This document shows positions 11,685 to 24,892 of a stretch of DNA of 64,000 nt, piece by piece; the stretch's first letter is position 1, and each line of letters starts with the position of its first letter. The notes below the pieces were generated by a model. That model saw only the letters and a list, made by a program, of their open reading frames with translations, did not search any database and had not been told where the DNA came from. Both the position numbers and the translations under genes were made by a program. The DNA comes from Hydractinia symbiolongicarpus (taxonomy: Eukaryota; Cnidaria; Hydrozoa; Anthoathecata; Hydractiniidae), in contig NC_079877.1 of the NCBI RefSeq assembly GCF_029227915.1, positions 3,162,001 to 3,226,000 of the forward strand. The letters are read 5' to 3'.

Positions 11685-14600
11685 TCCTAGCCGTTATCGC
11701 GCGCTGATGAAACAGTGACACGTGTCAAAACTGAATTTCATTGACTTTCTAACGGTGTCAGTCCGTTTGAGTTACAACGGTTGGGTCACATACTCGCACT
11801 AACATGTATTTAGCGATAGCTTTCTGATATTACTAGGTTGCATCACTTTTGACAGTGAAACGATTGACTGTGGGACTTAATTGAATTAACTTTGGATTGT
11901 GACCTGATAAAAGTGATAAATGACACAATTGGACCACAAGAAATAACATTCTTCTTAATTTGACGTGATTGCCGGAACTCAACCATTGCATTGGGCGCTG
12001 TGGTAGCGCTTTATTTAAAAATTAAGAAAAGAAAGTCATTTTTTACTGTGGGACCAACCCTAGCCGTTAGCACGCGCTGAAGAAATAGAGACAGTTTTAA
12101 ATACTACATTTCACTGACTTTTTATCGGTGTCAGTCCGTTTGAGGTACAACGGTTGGGTCACATATTCGTACCAACATGTATTTAGGAATATTTTTCTAA
12201 TATTACTAGGTTGCATCCCTTATAACAGTGAAACGATTGACTGTGGGACTTAATTGAACTAACTTTTGACTGTGACCTAATAAATGTGATAAATAAAACA
12301 ATTAAAGTCCAAGAAAAAACATTCTTCTTAATTTGGCATGATTGGCGCAACTCAGCGATTACACTGGGCACTGGGGTAGCACTTCATTTAAAAATTTAGA
12401 TAAAAAAGTAATTCTTTATTGTGGGACCAATCCTAGCCGTTATCGCGCGCTGATGAAACAGCGACAGGTGCAAAATATAAATTTCATTGACTTTCTAACG
12501 GTGTCAGTCCGTTTGAGTTACAACGGTTGGGTCACATATTCGTATTAACATGTATTTAGCGATACTTTTCTGATTATGCTAGGTTGCATTGCTTTTAACA
12601 GTGAAACGATTGACTGTGGGACTTAATTGAACTAACTTTGGACTGTGACCTGATAAATGTGACAAATGACACAATTGGACCTAAAGAAATAACATTCTTC
12701 TAAATTTGACATGATTGCCGCAACTCAACGATTACACTGGACACTGTGGGAGCACTTTATTTAAAGATTTAGATAAAAAGTCATTCTTTACTTTGGGACC
12801 AATCCTAGCCGTTATCGCGCGCTGATGAAACAGCGACACGTGTCAAAACTGAATTTCATTGACTTTCTAACGGTGTCAGTCCGTTTGAGTTACAACGGTT
12901 GGGTCACATAATCGCATAGTCACATAATAACATGTATTTAGCGATAGCTTTCTGATATTACTAGGTTGCATCACTTTTAACAGTGAAACGATTGACTGTG
13001 GGACTTAATTGAATTAACTTTGGATTGTGACCTGATAAAAGTGATAAATGACACAATTGGACCACAAGAAATAACATTCTTCTTAATTTGACGTGATTGC
13101 CGGAACTCAGCCATTGCATTGGGCGCTGTGGTAGCGCTTCATTTAAAAATTAAGAAAAGAAAGTCATTTTTTACTGTGGGACCAACCCTAGCCGTTAGCA
13201 CGCCCTGAAGAAATAGAGACAGTTTTAAATACTACATTTCACTGACTTTCTACCGGTGTCAGTCCGTTTGAGTTACAACGGTTGGGTCACATATTCGTAC
13301 CAACATGTATTTAGGAATATTTTTCTAATATTACTAGGTTGCATCCCTTATAACAGTGAAACGATTGACTGTGGGACTTAATTGAACTAACTTTTGACTG
13401 TGACCTAATAAATGTGATAAATAAAACAATTAAAGTCCAAGAAAAAACATTCTTCTTAATTTGCCATGATTGGCGCAACTCAGCGATTACACTGGGCACT
13501 GGGGTAGCACTTCATTTAAAAATTTAGATAAAAAAGTAATTCTTTATTGTGGGACCAGTCCTAGCCGTTATCGCGCGCTGATGAAACAGCGACAGGTGCA
13601 AAATATAAATTTCATTGAATTTCTAACGGTGTCAGTCCGTTTGAGTTACAACGGTTGGGTCACATAATCGTACTAACATGTATTTAGCGATATTTCTTTG
13701 ATATTACTAGGTTGCATCGCTTTTAACAGTGAAACAATTGACTGTGGGACTTAATTGAACTAACTTTGGGCTGTGACCTGATAAATGTGATAAATGAGAC
13801 AATTGGCGTCCAAGAAATAACATTCTTCTAAATTTGACATGATTGCCGCAACTCAACGATTACACTGGACACTGTGGGAGCACTTTATTTAAAGATTTAG
13901 ATAAAAAGTCATTCTTTACTTTGGGACCAATCCTAGCCGTTATCGCGCGCTGATGAAACAGCGACACGTGTCAAAACTGAATTTCATTGACTTTCTAACG
14001 GTGTCAGTCCGTTTGAGTTACAACGGTTGGGTCACATAATCGCATAGTCACATAATAACATGTATTTAGCGATAGCTTTCTGATATTACTAGGTTGCATT
14101 ACTTTTAACAGTGAAACGATTGACTGTGGGACTTAATTGAATTAACTTTGGATTGTGACCTGATAAAAGTGATAAATGACACAATTGGACCACAAGAAAT
14201 AACATTCTTCTTAATTTGACGTGATTGCCGGAACTCAGCCATTGCATTGGGCGCTGTGGTAGCGCTTCATTTAAAAATTAAGAAAAGAAAGTCATTTTTT
14301 ACTGTGGGACCAACCCTAGCCGTTAGCACGCCCTGAAGAAATAGAGACAGTTTTAAATACTACATTTCACTGACTTTCTACCGGTGTCAGTCCGTTTGAG
14401 TTACAACGGTTGGGTCACATATTCGTACCAACATGTATTTAGGAATATTTTTCTAATATTACTAGGTTGCATCCCTTATAACAGTGAAACGATTGACTGT
14501 GGGACTTAATTGAACTAACTTTTGACTGTGACCTAATAAATGTGATAAATAAAACAATTAAAGTCCAAGAAAAAACATTCTTCTTAATTTGCCATGATTG

Positions 14601-14717
14601 GCGCAACTCAGCGATTACACTGGGCACTTGGGTAGCACTTCATTTAAAAATTTAGATAAAAAAGTAATTCTTTATTGTGGGACCAGTCCTAGCCGTTATC
14701 GCGCGCTGATGAAACAG
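11685..14717 (+). repeat. 3,002-bp 8-mer, tandem copy 2 (match runs to 14717)
   Basis: Near-identical to copy 1. The only difference I noted is GCACTTGGG near 14,625, where copy 1 has GCACTGGGG. The match stops at 14717/11715 (GAAACAGC against GAAACAGT), consistent with a simple tandem duplication by register-keeping unequal exchange. The nested trimer starts lie at about 12183, 13311 and 14439. Confidence 0.93.
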
Positions 14718-16091
14718 CGACAGGTGCAAAATATAAATTTCATTGAATTTCTAACGGTGTCAGTCCGTTTGAGTTACAACGGTTGGGTCACATAATCGTA
14801 CTAACATGTATTTAGCGATATTTCTTTGATATTACTAGGTTGCATCGCTTTTAACAGTGAAACAATTGACTGTGGGACTTAATTGAACTAACTTTGGGCT
14901 GTGACCTGATAAATGTGATAAATGAGACAATTGGCGTCCAAGAAATAACATTCTTCTTAATTTGACATGATTGCCGCAACTCAGCGATTACACTGGGCAC
15001 TGTGGTAGCACTTCATTTAAAAATTTAGATAAAAAAGTCATTCTTTACTGTGGGACCAATCCTAGCCGTGATCGCGCGCTGATCAAACAGCGACAGGTGC
15101 AAAAACTAAATTTCATTGACTTTCTAACGGTGTCAGTCTGTTTGATTTACAACGGTTGGGTCACATATTCGTATTAACATGTATTTAGCGATACTTTTCT
15201 GATTATGTTAGGTTGCATTGCTTTTAACAGTGAAACGATTGACTGTGGGACTTAATTGAACTAATTTTGGACTGTGACCTGATAAATTTGACAAATGACA
15301 CACTTGGACCTAAAGAAATAACATTCTTCTAAATTTGACATGATTGCCGCAACTCAACGATTACACTGGACACTGTGGCAGCACTTCATTTAAAGATTTA
15401 GATAAAAAGTCATTCTTTACTTTGGGACCAATCCTAGCCGTTATCGCGCGCTGATGAAACAGCGACACGTGTCAAAACTGAATTTCATTGACTTTCTAAC
15501 GGTGTCAGTCCGTTTTAGTTACAACGGTTGGGTCACATAATCGCACTAACATGTATTTAGCGATAGCTTTCTGATATTACTAGGTTGCATCACTTTTAAC
15601 AGTGAAACCATTGACTGTGGGACTTAATTGAATTAACTTTGGATTGTGACCTGATAAAAGTGATAAATGACACAATTGGACCACAAGAAATAACATTCTT
15701 CTTAATTTGACGTGATTGCCGGAACTCAGCCATTGCATTGGGCGCTGTGGTAGCGCTTTATTTAAAAATTAAGAAAAGAAAGTCATTTTTTACTGTGCGA
15801 CCAGCCCTAGGCGTTAGCACGCGCTGAAGAAATAGAGACAGTTTTAAATACTACATTTCACTGACTTTCTACCGGTGTCAGTCAGTTTGAGGTACAACGG
15901 TTGGGTCACATATTCGTACCAACATGTATTTAGGAATATTTTTCTAATATTACTAGGTTGCATCCCTTATAACAGTGAAACGATTGACTGTGGGACTTAA
16001 TTGAACTAACTTTCGAGTGTGACCTAATAAATGTGATAAATAAAACAATTAAAGTCCAAGAAAAAACATTCTTCTTAATTTTCCATGATTG
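14718..16091 (+). repeat. Transitional monomers between two tandem blocks
   Basis: About 3.7 monomers. They continue the trimer-like order of the 8-mer block (the monomer at 14971-15177 resembles 8222-8428, and 15930-16118 resembles 9181-9369) but carry many private substitutions, such as GTGATCGCGCG, CACACTTGGACC and TGTGCGACCAGCCC. No gene or other element is visible. This stretch looks older, or less recently homogenised, than the blocks on either side. Confidence 0.75.
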
Positions 16092-16326
16092 GCGCAACTC
16101 AGCGACTACACTGGGCACTGGGGTAGCACTTCATTTAAAAATTTAGATAAAAAAGTAATTTTTTTATTGTGGGACCAATCCTAGCCGTTATCGCGCGCTG
16201 ATGAAACAGCGACAGGTGCAAAATATAAATTTCATTGACTTTCTAACGGTGTCAGTCCGTTTGAGTTACAACGGTTGGGTCACATAATCGTACTAACATG
16301 TATTTAGCGATATTTCTTTGATATTA

Positions 16327-16699
16327 CTAGGTTGCATCCCTTTTAACAGTGACACGATATACTGTGGGACCTAATTGAACTAACTTTGGACTGTGACCTG
16401 ATAAATGTGATAAATGACACAATTGGACCAGAAGAAATATCATTCTTCTTAATTTGACGAGATTGCCGGAACTCAGCGATTGCACTGGGCGCTGTGGTAG
16501 CGCTTCATTTAAAAATTTAGATAAATAAGTCATTCTTTAGTCTGGGACGAATCCTAGACGTAATCGCGCGCTGAAGAAGTAGAGAAAGTTTCAATAACTA
16601 CATTTTAATGAATCTCTAACGGTATCAGTCCGTTTGAGTTGCAACGGTTGCGTCACATATTCGTCCCCACATCTATTTGGGGATGTTTTTCTGATTTTA
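16327..16699 (+). repeat. Representative 373-bp monomer (reference phase)
   Basis: One monomer, cut at the conserved CTAGGTTGC. In consensus coordinates, 1-60 is the most conserved part (CTAGGTTGCATCGCTTTTAA, then CAGTGAAACGATTGACTGTG). Position 73-90 holds a 9-bp direct doubling (TGATAAATG twice). Position 163-177 is a small hairpin (GCGCT-GTGGT-AGCGC). Position 181-205 is the most variable A-rich stretch and defines subfamilies. Position 211-245 carries a second ACTGTGGGAC and the GC-rich CGCGCGC palindrome. Position 295-345 carries GTCCGTTTGAGTTACAAC and the ACATGT dyad. Subfamilies recognised by eye at 181-205: TTTAGATAAATAAG (a), TTAAGAAAAGAA (b), AAAAAAGAAGAAAAG (c), TTTAGATAAAAAAG (d) and TTTAAATAAATAAG (e). 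Confidence 0.9.
16489..16503 (+). other. Small hairpin, common form (GCGCT-GTGGT-AGCGC)
   Basis: A perfect 5-bp stem with a 5-nt loop, recurring in many monomers at consensus position 163-177. Many other monomers carry one mismatch (ATCGC, AACGC or TGCGC on the 3' side, or GCACT/AGCAC), so it is not strictly maintained. No function is known; it is recorded because of the compensatory variant at 2316. Confidence 0.7.
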
Positions 16700-17314
16700 C
16701 TAGGTTGTAACGCTTTCAACAGTGAAACGATTGACTGTGGGACTTAATTGAACTAACTTTTGACTGTGACCTAATAAATGTGATAAATAAAACAATTAAA
16801 GTCCAAGAAAAAACATTCTTCTTAATTTGCCATGATTGGCGCAACTCAGCGATTACACTGGGCACTGGGGTAGCACTTCATTTAAAAATTTAGCTAAAAA
16901 AGTAATTCTTTATTGTGGGACCAATCCTAGCCGTTATCGCGCGCTGATGAAACAGCGACAGGTGCAAAATATAAATTTCATTGACTTTCTAACGGTGTCA
17001 GTCCGTTTGAGTTACAACGGTTGGGTCACACAATCGTACTAACATGTATTTAGCGATATTTCTTTGATATTACTAGGTTGCATCCCTTTTAACAGTGACA
17101 CGATATACTGTGGGACCTAATTGAACTAACTTTGGACTGTCACCTAATAAATGTGATAAATGAGACAACTGGCGTCCAAGAAATAACATTCTTCTTAATT
17201 TGACGTGATTGCCGCAACTCAGCGATTACACTGGACACTGTGGTAGCACTTCATTTAAAAATTTAGATAAAAAAGACATTATTTACTGTGGGACCAATCC
17301 TAGCCGTTATCGCG

Positions 17315-17330
17315 CGCTGATGAAACAGCG
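17315..17330 (+). other. Second hairpin in d/e-type monomers (CGCTG-ATGAAA-CAGCG)
   Basis: A perfect 5-bp stem with a 6-nt loop just right of the CGCGCGC run, recurring wherever GCTGATGAAACAGCG or GCTGATCAAACAGCG occurs. In a- and b-type monomers (GCTGAAGAAGTAGAG, GCTGAAGAGATAGAG) the right arm is absent. It is thus a subfamily trait, not a family-wide element. Confidence 0.6.
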
Positions 17331-19124
17331 ACAGGTGCAAAATATAAATTTCATTGACTTTCTAACGGTGTCAGTCCGTTTGAGTTACAACGGTTGGGTC
17401 ACATAATCGTACTAACATGTATTTAGCGATATTTCTTTGATATTACTAGGTTGCATCCCTTTTAACAGTGACACGATATACTGTGGGACCTAATTGAACT
17501 AACTTTGGACTGTGACCTAATAAATGTGACAAATGAGACAATTGGCTTCCAAGAAATAACATTCTTCTTAATTTGACGTGATTGCCGGAACTCAGCGATT
17601 GCACTGCGCGCTGTGGTATCGCTTCATTTAAAAATTAAGAAAAGAATGTCATTTTTTACTGTGGGACCAATCCTAGCCGTTAGCGCGCGCTGAAGAGATA
17701 GAGACAGTTTCAAATACTACATTTCACTGACTCTCTACTGGTGGCAGTCCGTTTGAGTTACAACGGTTGGGTCACATATTTGTACCAACATGTATTTAGG
17801 AATATTTTATCTAATATTACTAGGTTGCATCCCTTTTAACAGTGAAACGATGGACTGTGGGACTTAATTGAAATAACTTTGGACTGTGACCTAATAAATG
17901 TGATAAATGAGACAATTGGCGTCCAAGAAATAACATTCTTCTTAATTTGACATGATTGCCGCAACTCAGCGATTACACTGGGCACTGTGGTAGCACTTCA
18001 TTTAAAAATTTAGATAAAAAAGACATTATTTACTGTGGGACCAATCCTAGCCGTTATCGCGCGCTGATCAAACAGCGACAGGTGCAAAAACAAAATTTCA
18101 TTGACTTTATAACCGTGTCAGTCCGTTTGAGTTACAACGGTTGGGTCACATAATCGTACTAACATGTATTTAGCGATACTTTTCTGATTATGCTAGGTTG
18201 CATCGCTTTTAACAGTGAAACGATTGACTGTGGGACTTAATTGAAATAACTTTGGACTGTGACCTAATAAATGTGATAAATGAGACAATTGGCGTCCAAG
18301 AAATAACATTCTTCTTAATTTGACATGATTGCCGCAACTCAGCGATTACACTGGGCGCTGTGGTAACGCTTCATTTAAAAATTTAGATAAATAAGTCATT
18401 CTTTACTCTGGGACGAATCCTAGCCGTAATCGCGCGCTGAAGAAGTAGAGAAAGTTTCAAGAACTACATTTCAATGAATTTCTAACGGTATCAGTCCGTT
18501 TGAGTTACAACAGTTGGGTCACATATTCGTGCCCACATGTATTTAGCGATATTGTTTTGATATTACTAGGTTGCATCCCTTTTAACAGTGACACGATATA
18601 CTGTGGGACTTAATTGAGCTAACTTTGGACTGTGACCTGATAAATGTGATAAATGAGACAATTGGACCACAAGAAATATCACTTGTCTTAATTTGACGTG
18701 ATTGCCGGAACTCAGCGATTGCACTGGGCGCTGTGGTTGCGCTTCATTTAAAAATTTAGATAAATAAGTCATTCTTTATTCTGGGACGAATCCTAGCTGT
18801 AATCTCGCGCTGAAGAAGTAGAGAAAGTTTCAAGAACTACATTTCAATGAATTTCTAGCTGTATCAATCCGTTTGAGTTACAACAGTTGCGTCACATATT
18901 TGTACCAACATGTATTTAGCAATATTTTTCCGCTATTACTAGGTTGCATTGCTTTTAACAGTGAAACGACTGACTGTGGGACTTAACTAAACTGATTTTG
19001 GACTATGACCTTATAAATGTGATAAGTGAGGCAATTGGACTCCAAGAAATAACATTCTTCTTAAATTGACATGGTTGCCGAAACTTAGCGATTACACTGG
19101 GCGCTATGGTAGCGCGCTTCATTT

Positions 19125-19143
19125 AAAAAAGAAGAAAAGAAAG
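19125..19143 (+). repeat. 19-nt purine run defining c-type monomers
   Basis: An unbroken A/G run (AAAAAAGAAGAAAAGAAAG) replaces the TTTAGATAAATAAG stretch of other monomers. Similar runs lie near 23,235, 25,476, 26,968, 30,699, 34,062, 38,167, 42,644, 45,628, 48,361, 49,111, 50,232, 52,471, 57,323 and 59,562; a shorter relative is near 848. Many of these monomers also have an extra GC in GGTAGCGCGCTTC. Purine tracts of this kind can bend or exclude nucleosomes; any such role here is speculation. Confidence 0.75.
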
Positions 19144-20198
19144 TCATTTTTTACTGTAAGACCAATCCTAGCCGTTAGCGCGCGCTGAAGTAATAGCGAC
19201 AGTTTCAAAAACTACATTTCATTGACATTCTAACGGTATCAATCCGCTTCAGTTACAACGATTGCGTCACATATTCGTCCCCACATGTATTTGGGGATAA
19301 CTTTCTGATTTGACTAGGTTGTATCGCTTTCAACAGTGAAATGATTGACTGTGGCACTTAATTGAACTAACTTTGGACTGTGACCTGATAAATGTGATAA
19401 ATGAGACAATTGGAGTCCAAGAAATAACATTCTTCTTAATTTGACATCATTGCCAGAACTCAGCTATTACACTGGGTACTGTGGTAACGCTTCAATTAAA
19501 AATTTAGATAAAAAAGTAATTCTTTATTGTGGGACCAATCCTAGCCGTTATCGCGCGCTGATGAAACAGCGACAGGTGCAAAATATAAATTTCATTGACT
19601 TGCTAACGATGTCAGTCCGTTTGAGTTACAACGGTTGGGTCACATAATCGTACTAACATGTATTTAGCGATATTTCTTTGATATTACTAGGTTGCATCCC
19701 TTTTAACTGTGACACGATATACTGTGGGACCTAATTGAACTAACTTTGGACTGTGACCTGATAAATGTGACAAATGACACAATTGGACCTCAAGAAATAA
19801 CATTCTTCTTAATTTGACGTGATTGCCGGAACTCAGCGATTGCACTGGGCGCTGTGGTATCGCTTCATTTAAAAATTAAGAAAAGAATGTCATTTTTTAC
19901 TGTGGGACCAATCCTAGCCGTTAGCGCGCGCTGAAGAGATAGAGACAGTTTCAAATACTACATTTTACTGACTCTCTACTGGTGGTAGTCCGTTTGAGTT
20001 ACAACGGTTGGGTCACATATTTGTATCAACATGTATTTAGGAATATTTTATCTAATATTACTAGGTTACATCCCTTTTAACAGTGAAACGATTGACTGTG
20101 GGACTTAATTGAACTAAATTTAGACTGTCACCTTATAAATGTGATAAGTGAGCCAACTGGACTCCAAGAAATAACATTCGTCTTATTTTGACATGATT

Positions 20199-23100
20199 GG
20201 CGCAACTCAGCGATTACCATGGGCACTGGGGTAGCACTTCATTTAAAAATTTAGATAAAAAAGTATTTCTTTATTGTGGGACCAATCCTAGCCGTTATCG
20301 CGCGCTGATGAAACAGCGACAGGTGCAAAATATAAATTTCATTGACTTTCTAACGGTGTCAGTCCGTTTGAGTTACAACGGTTGGGTCACATAATCGTAC
20401 TAACATGTATTTAGCGATATTTCTTTGATATTACTAGGTTGCATCCCTTTTAACAGTGACACGATATACTGTGGGACCTAATTGAACTAACTTTGGACTG
20501 TGACCTGATAAATGTGATAAATGACACAATTGGACCAGAAGAAATATCATTCTTCTTAATTTGACGAGATTGCCGGAACTCAGCGATTGCACTGGGCGCT
20601 GTGGTAGCGCTTCATTTAAAAATTTAGATAAATAAGTCATTCTTTAGTCTGGGACGAATCCTAGACGTAATCGCGCGCTGAAGAAGTAGAGAAAGTTTCA
20701 ATAACTACATTTTAATGAATCTCTAACGGTATCAGTCCGTTTGAGTTGCAACGGTTGCGTCACATATTCGTCCCCACATCTATTTGGGGATGTTTTTCTG
20801 ATTTTACTAGGTTGTAACGCTTTCAACAGTGAAACGATTGACTGTGGGACTTAATTGAACTAACTTTTGACTGTGACCTAATAAATGTGATAAATAAAAC
20901 AATTAAAGTCCAAGAAAAAACATTCTTCTTAATTTGCCATGATTGGCGCAACTCAGCGATTACACTGGGCACTGGGGTAGCACTTCATTTAAAAATTTAG
21001 CTAAAAAAGTAATTCTTTATTGTGGGACCAATCCTAGCCGTTATCGCGCGCTGATGAAACAGCGACAGGTGCAAAATATAAATTTCATTGACTTTCTAAC
21101 GGTGTCAGTCCGTTTGAGTTACAACGGTTGGGTCACACAATCGTACTAACATGTATTTAGCGATATTTCTTTGATATTACTAGGTTGCATCCCTTTTAAC
21201 AGTGACACGATATACTGTGGGACCTAATTGAACTAACTTTGGACTGTGACCTAATAAATGTGATAAATGAGACAACTGGCGTCCAAGAAATAACATTCTT
21301 CTTAATTTGACGTGATTGCCGCAACTCAGCGATTACACTGGACACTGTGGTAGCACTTCATTTAAAAATTTAGATAAAAAAGACATTATTTACTGTGGGA
21401 CCAATCCTAGCCGTTATCGCGCGCTGATGAAACAGCGACAGGTGCAAAATATAAATTTCATTGACTTTCTAACGGTGTCAGTCCGTTTGAGTTACAACGG
21501 TTGGGTCACATAATCGTACTAACATGTATTTAGCGATATTTCTTTGATATTACTAGGTTGCATCCCTTTTAACAGTGACACGATATACTGTAGGACCTAA
21601 TTGAACTAACTTTGGACTGTGACCTAATAAATGTGACAAATGAGACAATTGGCTTCCAAGAAATAACATTCTTCTTAATTTGACGTGATTGCCGGAACTC
21701 AGCGATTGCACTGCGCGCTGTGGTATCGCTTCATTTAAAAATTAAGAAAAGAATGTCATTTTTTACTGTGGGACCAATCCTAGCCGTTAGCGCGCGCTGA
21801 AGAGATAGAGACAGTTTCAAATACTACATTTCACTGACTCTCTACTGGTGGCAGTCCGTTTGAGTTACAACGGTTGGGTCACATATTTGTACCAACATGT
21901 ATTTAGGAATATTTTATCTAATATTACTAGGTTGCATCCCTTTTAACAGTGAAACGATGGACTGTGGGACTTAATTGAAATAACTTTGGACTGTGACCTA
22001 ATAAATGTGATAAATGAGACAATTGGCGTCCAAGAAATAACATTCTTCTTAATTTGACATGATTGCCGCAACTCAGCGATTACACTGGGCACTGTGGTAG
22101 CACTTCATTTAAAAATTTAGATAAAAAAGACATTATTTACTGTGGGACCAATCCTAGCCGTTATCGCGCGCTGATCAAACAGCGACAGGTGCAAAAACAA
22201 AATTTCATTGACTTTATAACCGTGTCAGTCCGTTTGAGTTACAACGGTTGGGTCACATAATCGTACTAACATGTATTTAGCGATACTTTTCTGATTATGC
22301 TAGGTTGCATCGCTTTTAACAGTGAAACGATTGACTGTGGGACTTAATTGAAATAACTTTGGACTGTGACCTAATAAATGTGATAAATGAGACAATTGGC
22401 GTCCAAGAAATAACATTCTTCTTAATTTGACATGATTGCCGCAACTCAGCGATTACACTGGGCGCTGTGGTAACGCTTCATTTAAAAATTTAGATAAATA
22501 AGTCATTCTTTACTCTGGGACGAATCCTAGCCGTAATCGCGCGCTGAAGAAGTAGAGAAAGTTTCAAGAACTACATTTCAATGAATTTCTACCGGTATCA
22601 GTCCGTTTGAGTTACAACAGTTGGGTCACATATTCGTGCCCACATGTATTTAGCGATATTGTTTTGATATTACTAGGTTGCATCCCTTTTAACAGTGACA
22701 CGATATACTGTGGGACTTAATTGAACTAACTTTGGACTGTGACCTGATAAATGTGATAAATGAGACAATTGGACCACAAGAAATATCACTTGTCTTAATT
22801 TGACGTGATTGCCGGAACTCAGCGATTGCACTGGGCGCTGTGGTTGCGCTTCATTTAAAAATTTAGATAAATAAGTCATTCTTTATTCTGGGACGAATCC
22901 TAGCTGTAATCTCGCGCTGAAGAAGTAGAGAAAGTTTCAAGAACTACATTTCAATGAATTTCTAGCTGTATCAATCCGTTTGAGTTACAACAGTTGCGTC
23001 ACATATTCGTACCAACATGTATTTAGCAATATTTTTCCGCTATTACTAGGTTGCATTGCTTTTAACAGTGAAACGACTGACTGTGGGACTTAACTAAACT

Positions 23101-24305
23101 GATTTTGGACTATGACCTTATAAATGTGATAAGTGAGGCAATTGGACTCCAAGAAATAACATTCTTCTTAAATTGACATGGTTGCCGAAACTTAGCGATT
23201 ACACTGGGCGCTATGGTAGCGCGCTTCATTTAAAAAAGAAGAAAAGAAAGTCATTTTTTACTGTAAGACCAATCCTAGCCGTTAGCGCGCGCTGAAGTAA
23301 TAGCGACAGTTTCAAAAACTACATTTCATTGACATTCTAACGGTATCAATCCGCTTCAGTTACAACGATTGCGTCACATATTCGTCCCCACATGTATTTG
23401 GGGATGTCTTTCTGATTTGACTAGGTTGTATCGCTTTCAACAGTAAAATGATTGACTGTGGCACTTAATTGAACTAACTTTGGACTGTGACCTGATAAAT
23501 GTGATAAATGAGACAATTGGAGTCCAAGAAATAACATTCTTCTTAATTTGACATGATTGCCAGAACTTAGCTATTACACTGGGTACTGTGGTAACGCTTC
23601 AATTAAAAATTTAGATAAAAAAGTAATTCTTTATTGTGGGACCAATCCTAGCCGTTATCGCGCGCTGATGAAACAGCGACAGGTGCAAAATATAAATTTC
23701 ATTGACTTGCTAACGATGTCAGTCCGTTTGAGTTACAACGGTTGGGTCACATAATCGTACTAACATGTATTTAGCGATATTTCTTTGATATTACTAGGTT
23801 GCATCCCTTTTAACTGTGACATGATATACTGTGGGACCTAATTGAACTAACTTTGGACTGTGACCTGATAAATGTGACAAATGACACAATTGGACCTCAA
23901 GAAATAACATTCTTCTTAATTTGACGTGATTGCCGGAACTCAGCGATTGCACTGGGCGCTGTGGTATCGCTTCATTTAAAAATTAAGAAAAGAATGTCAT
24001 TTTTTACTGTGGGACCAATCCTAGCCGTTAGCGCGCGCTGAAGAGATAGAGACAGTTTCAAATACTACATTTCACTGACTCTCTACTGGTGGTAGTCCGT
24101 TTGAGTTACAACGGTTGGGTCACATATTTGTACCAACATGTATTTAGGAATATTTTATCTAATATTACTAGGTTACATCCCTTTTAACAGTGAAACGATT
24201 GACTGTGGGACTTAATTGAACTAAATTTAGACTGTCACCTTATAAATGTGATAAGTGAGCCAACTGGACTCCAAGAAATAACATTCGTCTTATTTTGACA
24301 TGATT
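20199..24305 (+). repeat. 4,107-bp 11-mer, tandem copy 2
   Basis: Second copy. Few differences were noted: GACTGTCACC near 17,135 against GACTGTGACC here, TGTGGGACC near 17,486 against TGTAGGACC near 21,590, and CTAACGG against CTACCGG near 22,590. The match ends at ACATGATT (24305/20198), where this copy passes into an e-type monomer with GGTTGCTATGGCAGC. Confidence 0.93.
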
Positions 24306-24892
24306 ACCGGAACTCAGCGATTAGACTGGTTGCTATGGCAGCGCTTCATTTAAAAATTTAAATAAATAAGTCATTCTTTACTGTGGGACCAATCCTAGAC
24401 GTTATCGCGCGCTGATGAAACAGCGAAAGTTGCAAAATCTAAATTTCATTGAATTTCTAACGGTGTCAGTCCGTTTGAGTTACAACGGTTGGGTCACATA
24501 ATCGTACTAACATGTATTTAGCGATTTTTTTTTTATATTACTAGGTTGCATCCCTTTTAACAGTGAAACGATTTACTGTGGGACTTAATTGAACTAAATT
24601 TGGACTGTGAACTGATAAATGTGATAAATGACACAATTGGACCACAAAAAATATCATTCCTCTTAATTTGACGTGATTGCCGGGACTCAGCGATTGCACT
24701 GGGCGCTGTGGTAGCGCTTCATTTAAAAATTTAGATAAATAAGTCATTCTTTACTCTGGGACGAATCCTAGCCGTAATCGCGCGCTGAAGAAGTAAAGCA
24801 AGTTTCAAGAACTACATTTCAATGAATTTCTAACGTTATCAGTCCGTTTGAGTTACAACGGTTGCGTCACATATTCGTCCCCACATGTATTT
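22539..24892 (+). repeat. Source-like block for 26272-28624 (offset 3,732-3,733 bp)
   Basis: About 2.35 kb lying across the end of the 11-mer copy recurs at 26272-28624. The offset drops from 3,733 to 3,732 because of a 1-bp deletion near 27,525 (GATATACTAGG). It ends where this copy reads GTATTTAGCGAT and the other reads GTATTTGGGGAT. Which copy is the parent cannot be told by eye. Confidence 0.82.

Larger units (their letters stand above)
16092..20198 (+). repeat. 4,107-bp 11-mer, tandem copy 1
   Basis: Eleven monomers repeated immediately at +4,107 bp. The first about 70 bp differ slightly and carry a 1-bp length change near 16,160; the remainder is nearly identical. Several subfamilies occur in a fixed order: d-type (AAATATAAATTTCATTG), a-type, b-type, and one c-type monomer with a 19-nt purine run at 19125-19143. 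The mixed order is a higher-order unit, not a simple monomer run. Confidence 0.93.

Noticed and set aside
16494-16670. tRNA/SINE origin (GTGGTAGCGCTTC as an A box, GGTTGCGTCAC as a B box)
   Set aside because: Both boxes match poorly, there is no cloverleaf, and there is no poly-A or T-run terminator in the expected place. The resemblance is no better than chance for a 373-bp sequence.
17209-17406. Recurrent 65-68 codon + strand frame found in many monomers
   Set aside because: Conservation between copies is fully explained by repeat homogenisation. Many copies are broken by stops or length changes, the start is TTG, and divergence between copies does not favour third codon positions in any way I can see.
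24524-24537. T10 run (also near 28,256, 34,604 and 50,776) as a Pol III terminator or insertion scar
   Set aside because: It is a simple expansion of the ATTTTTCTGATATTA stretch, inherited by duplication, with no target-site duplication or promoter nearby.
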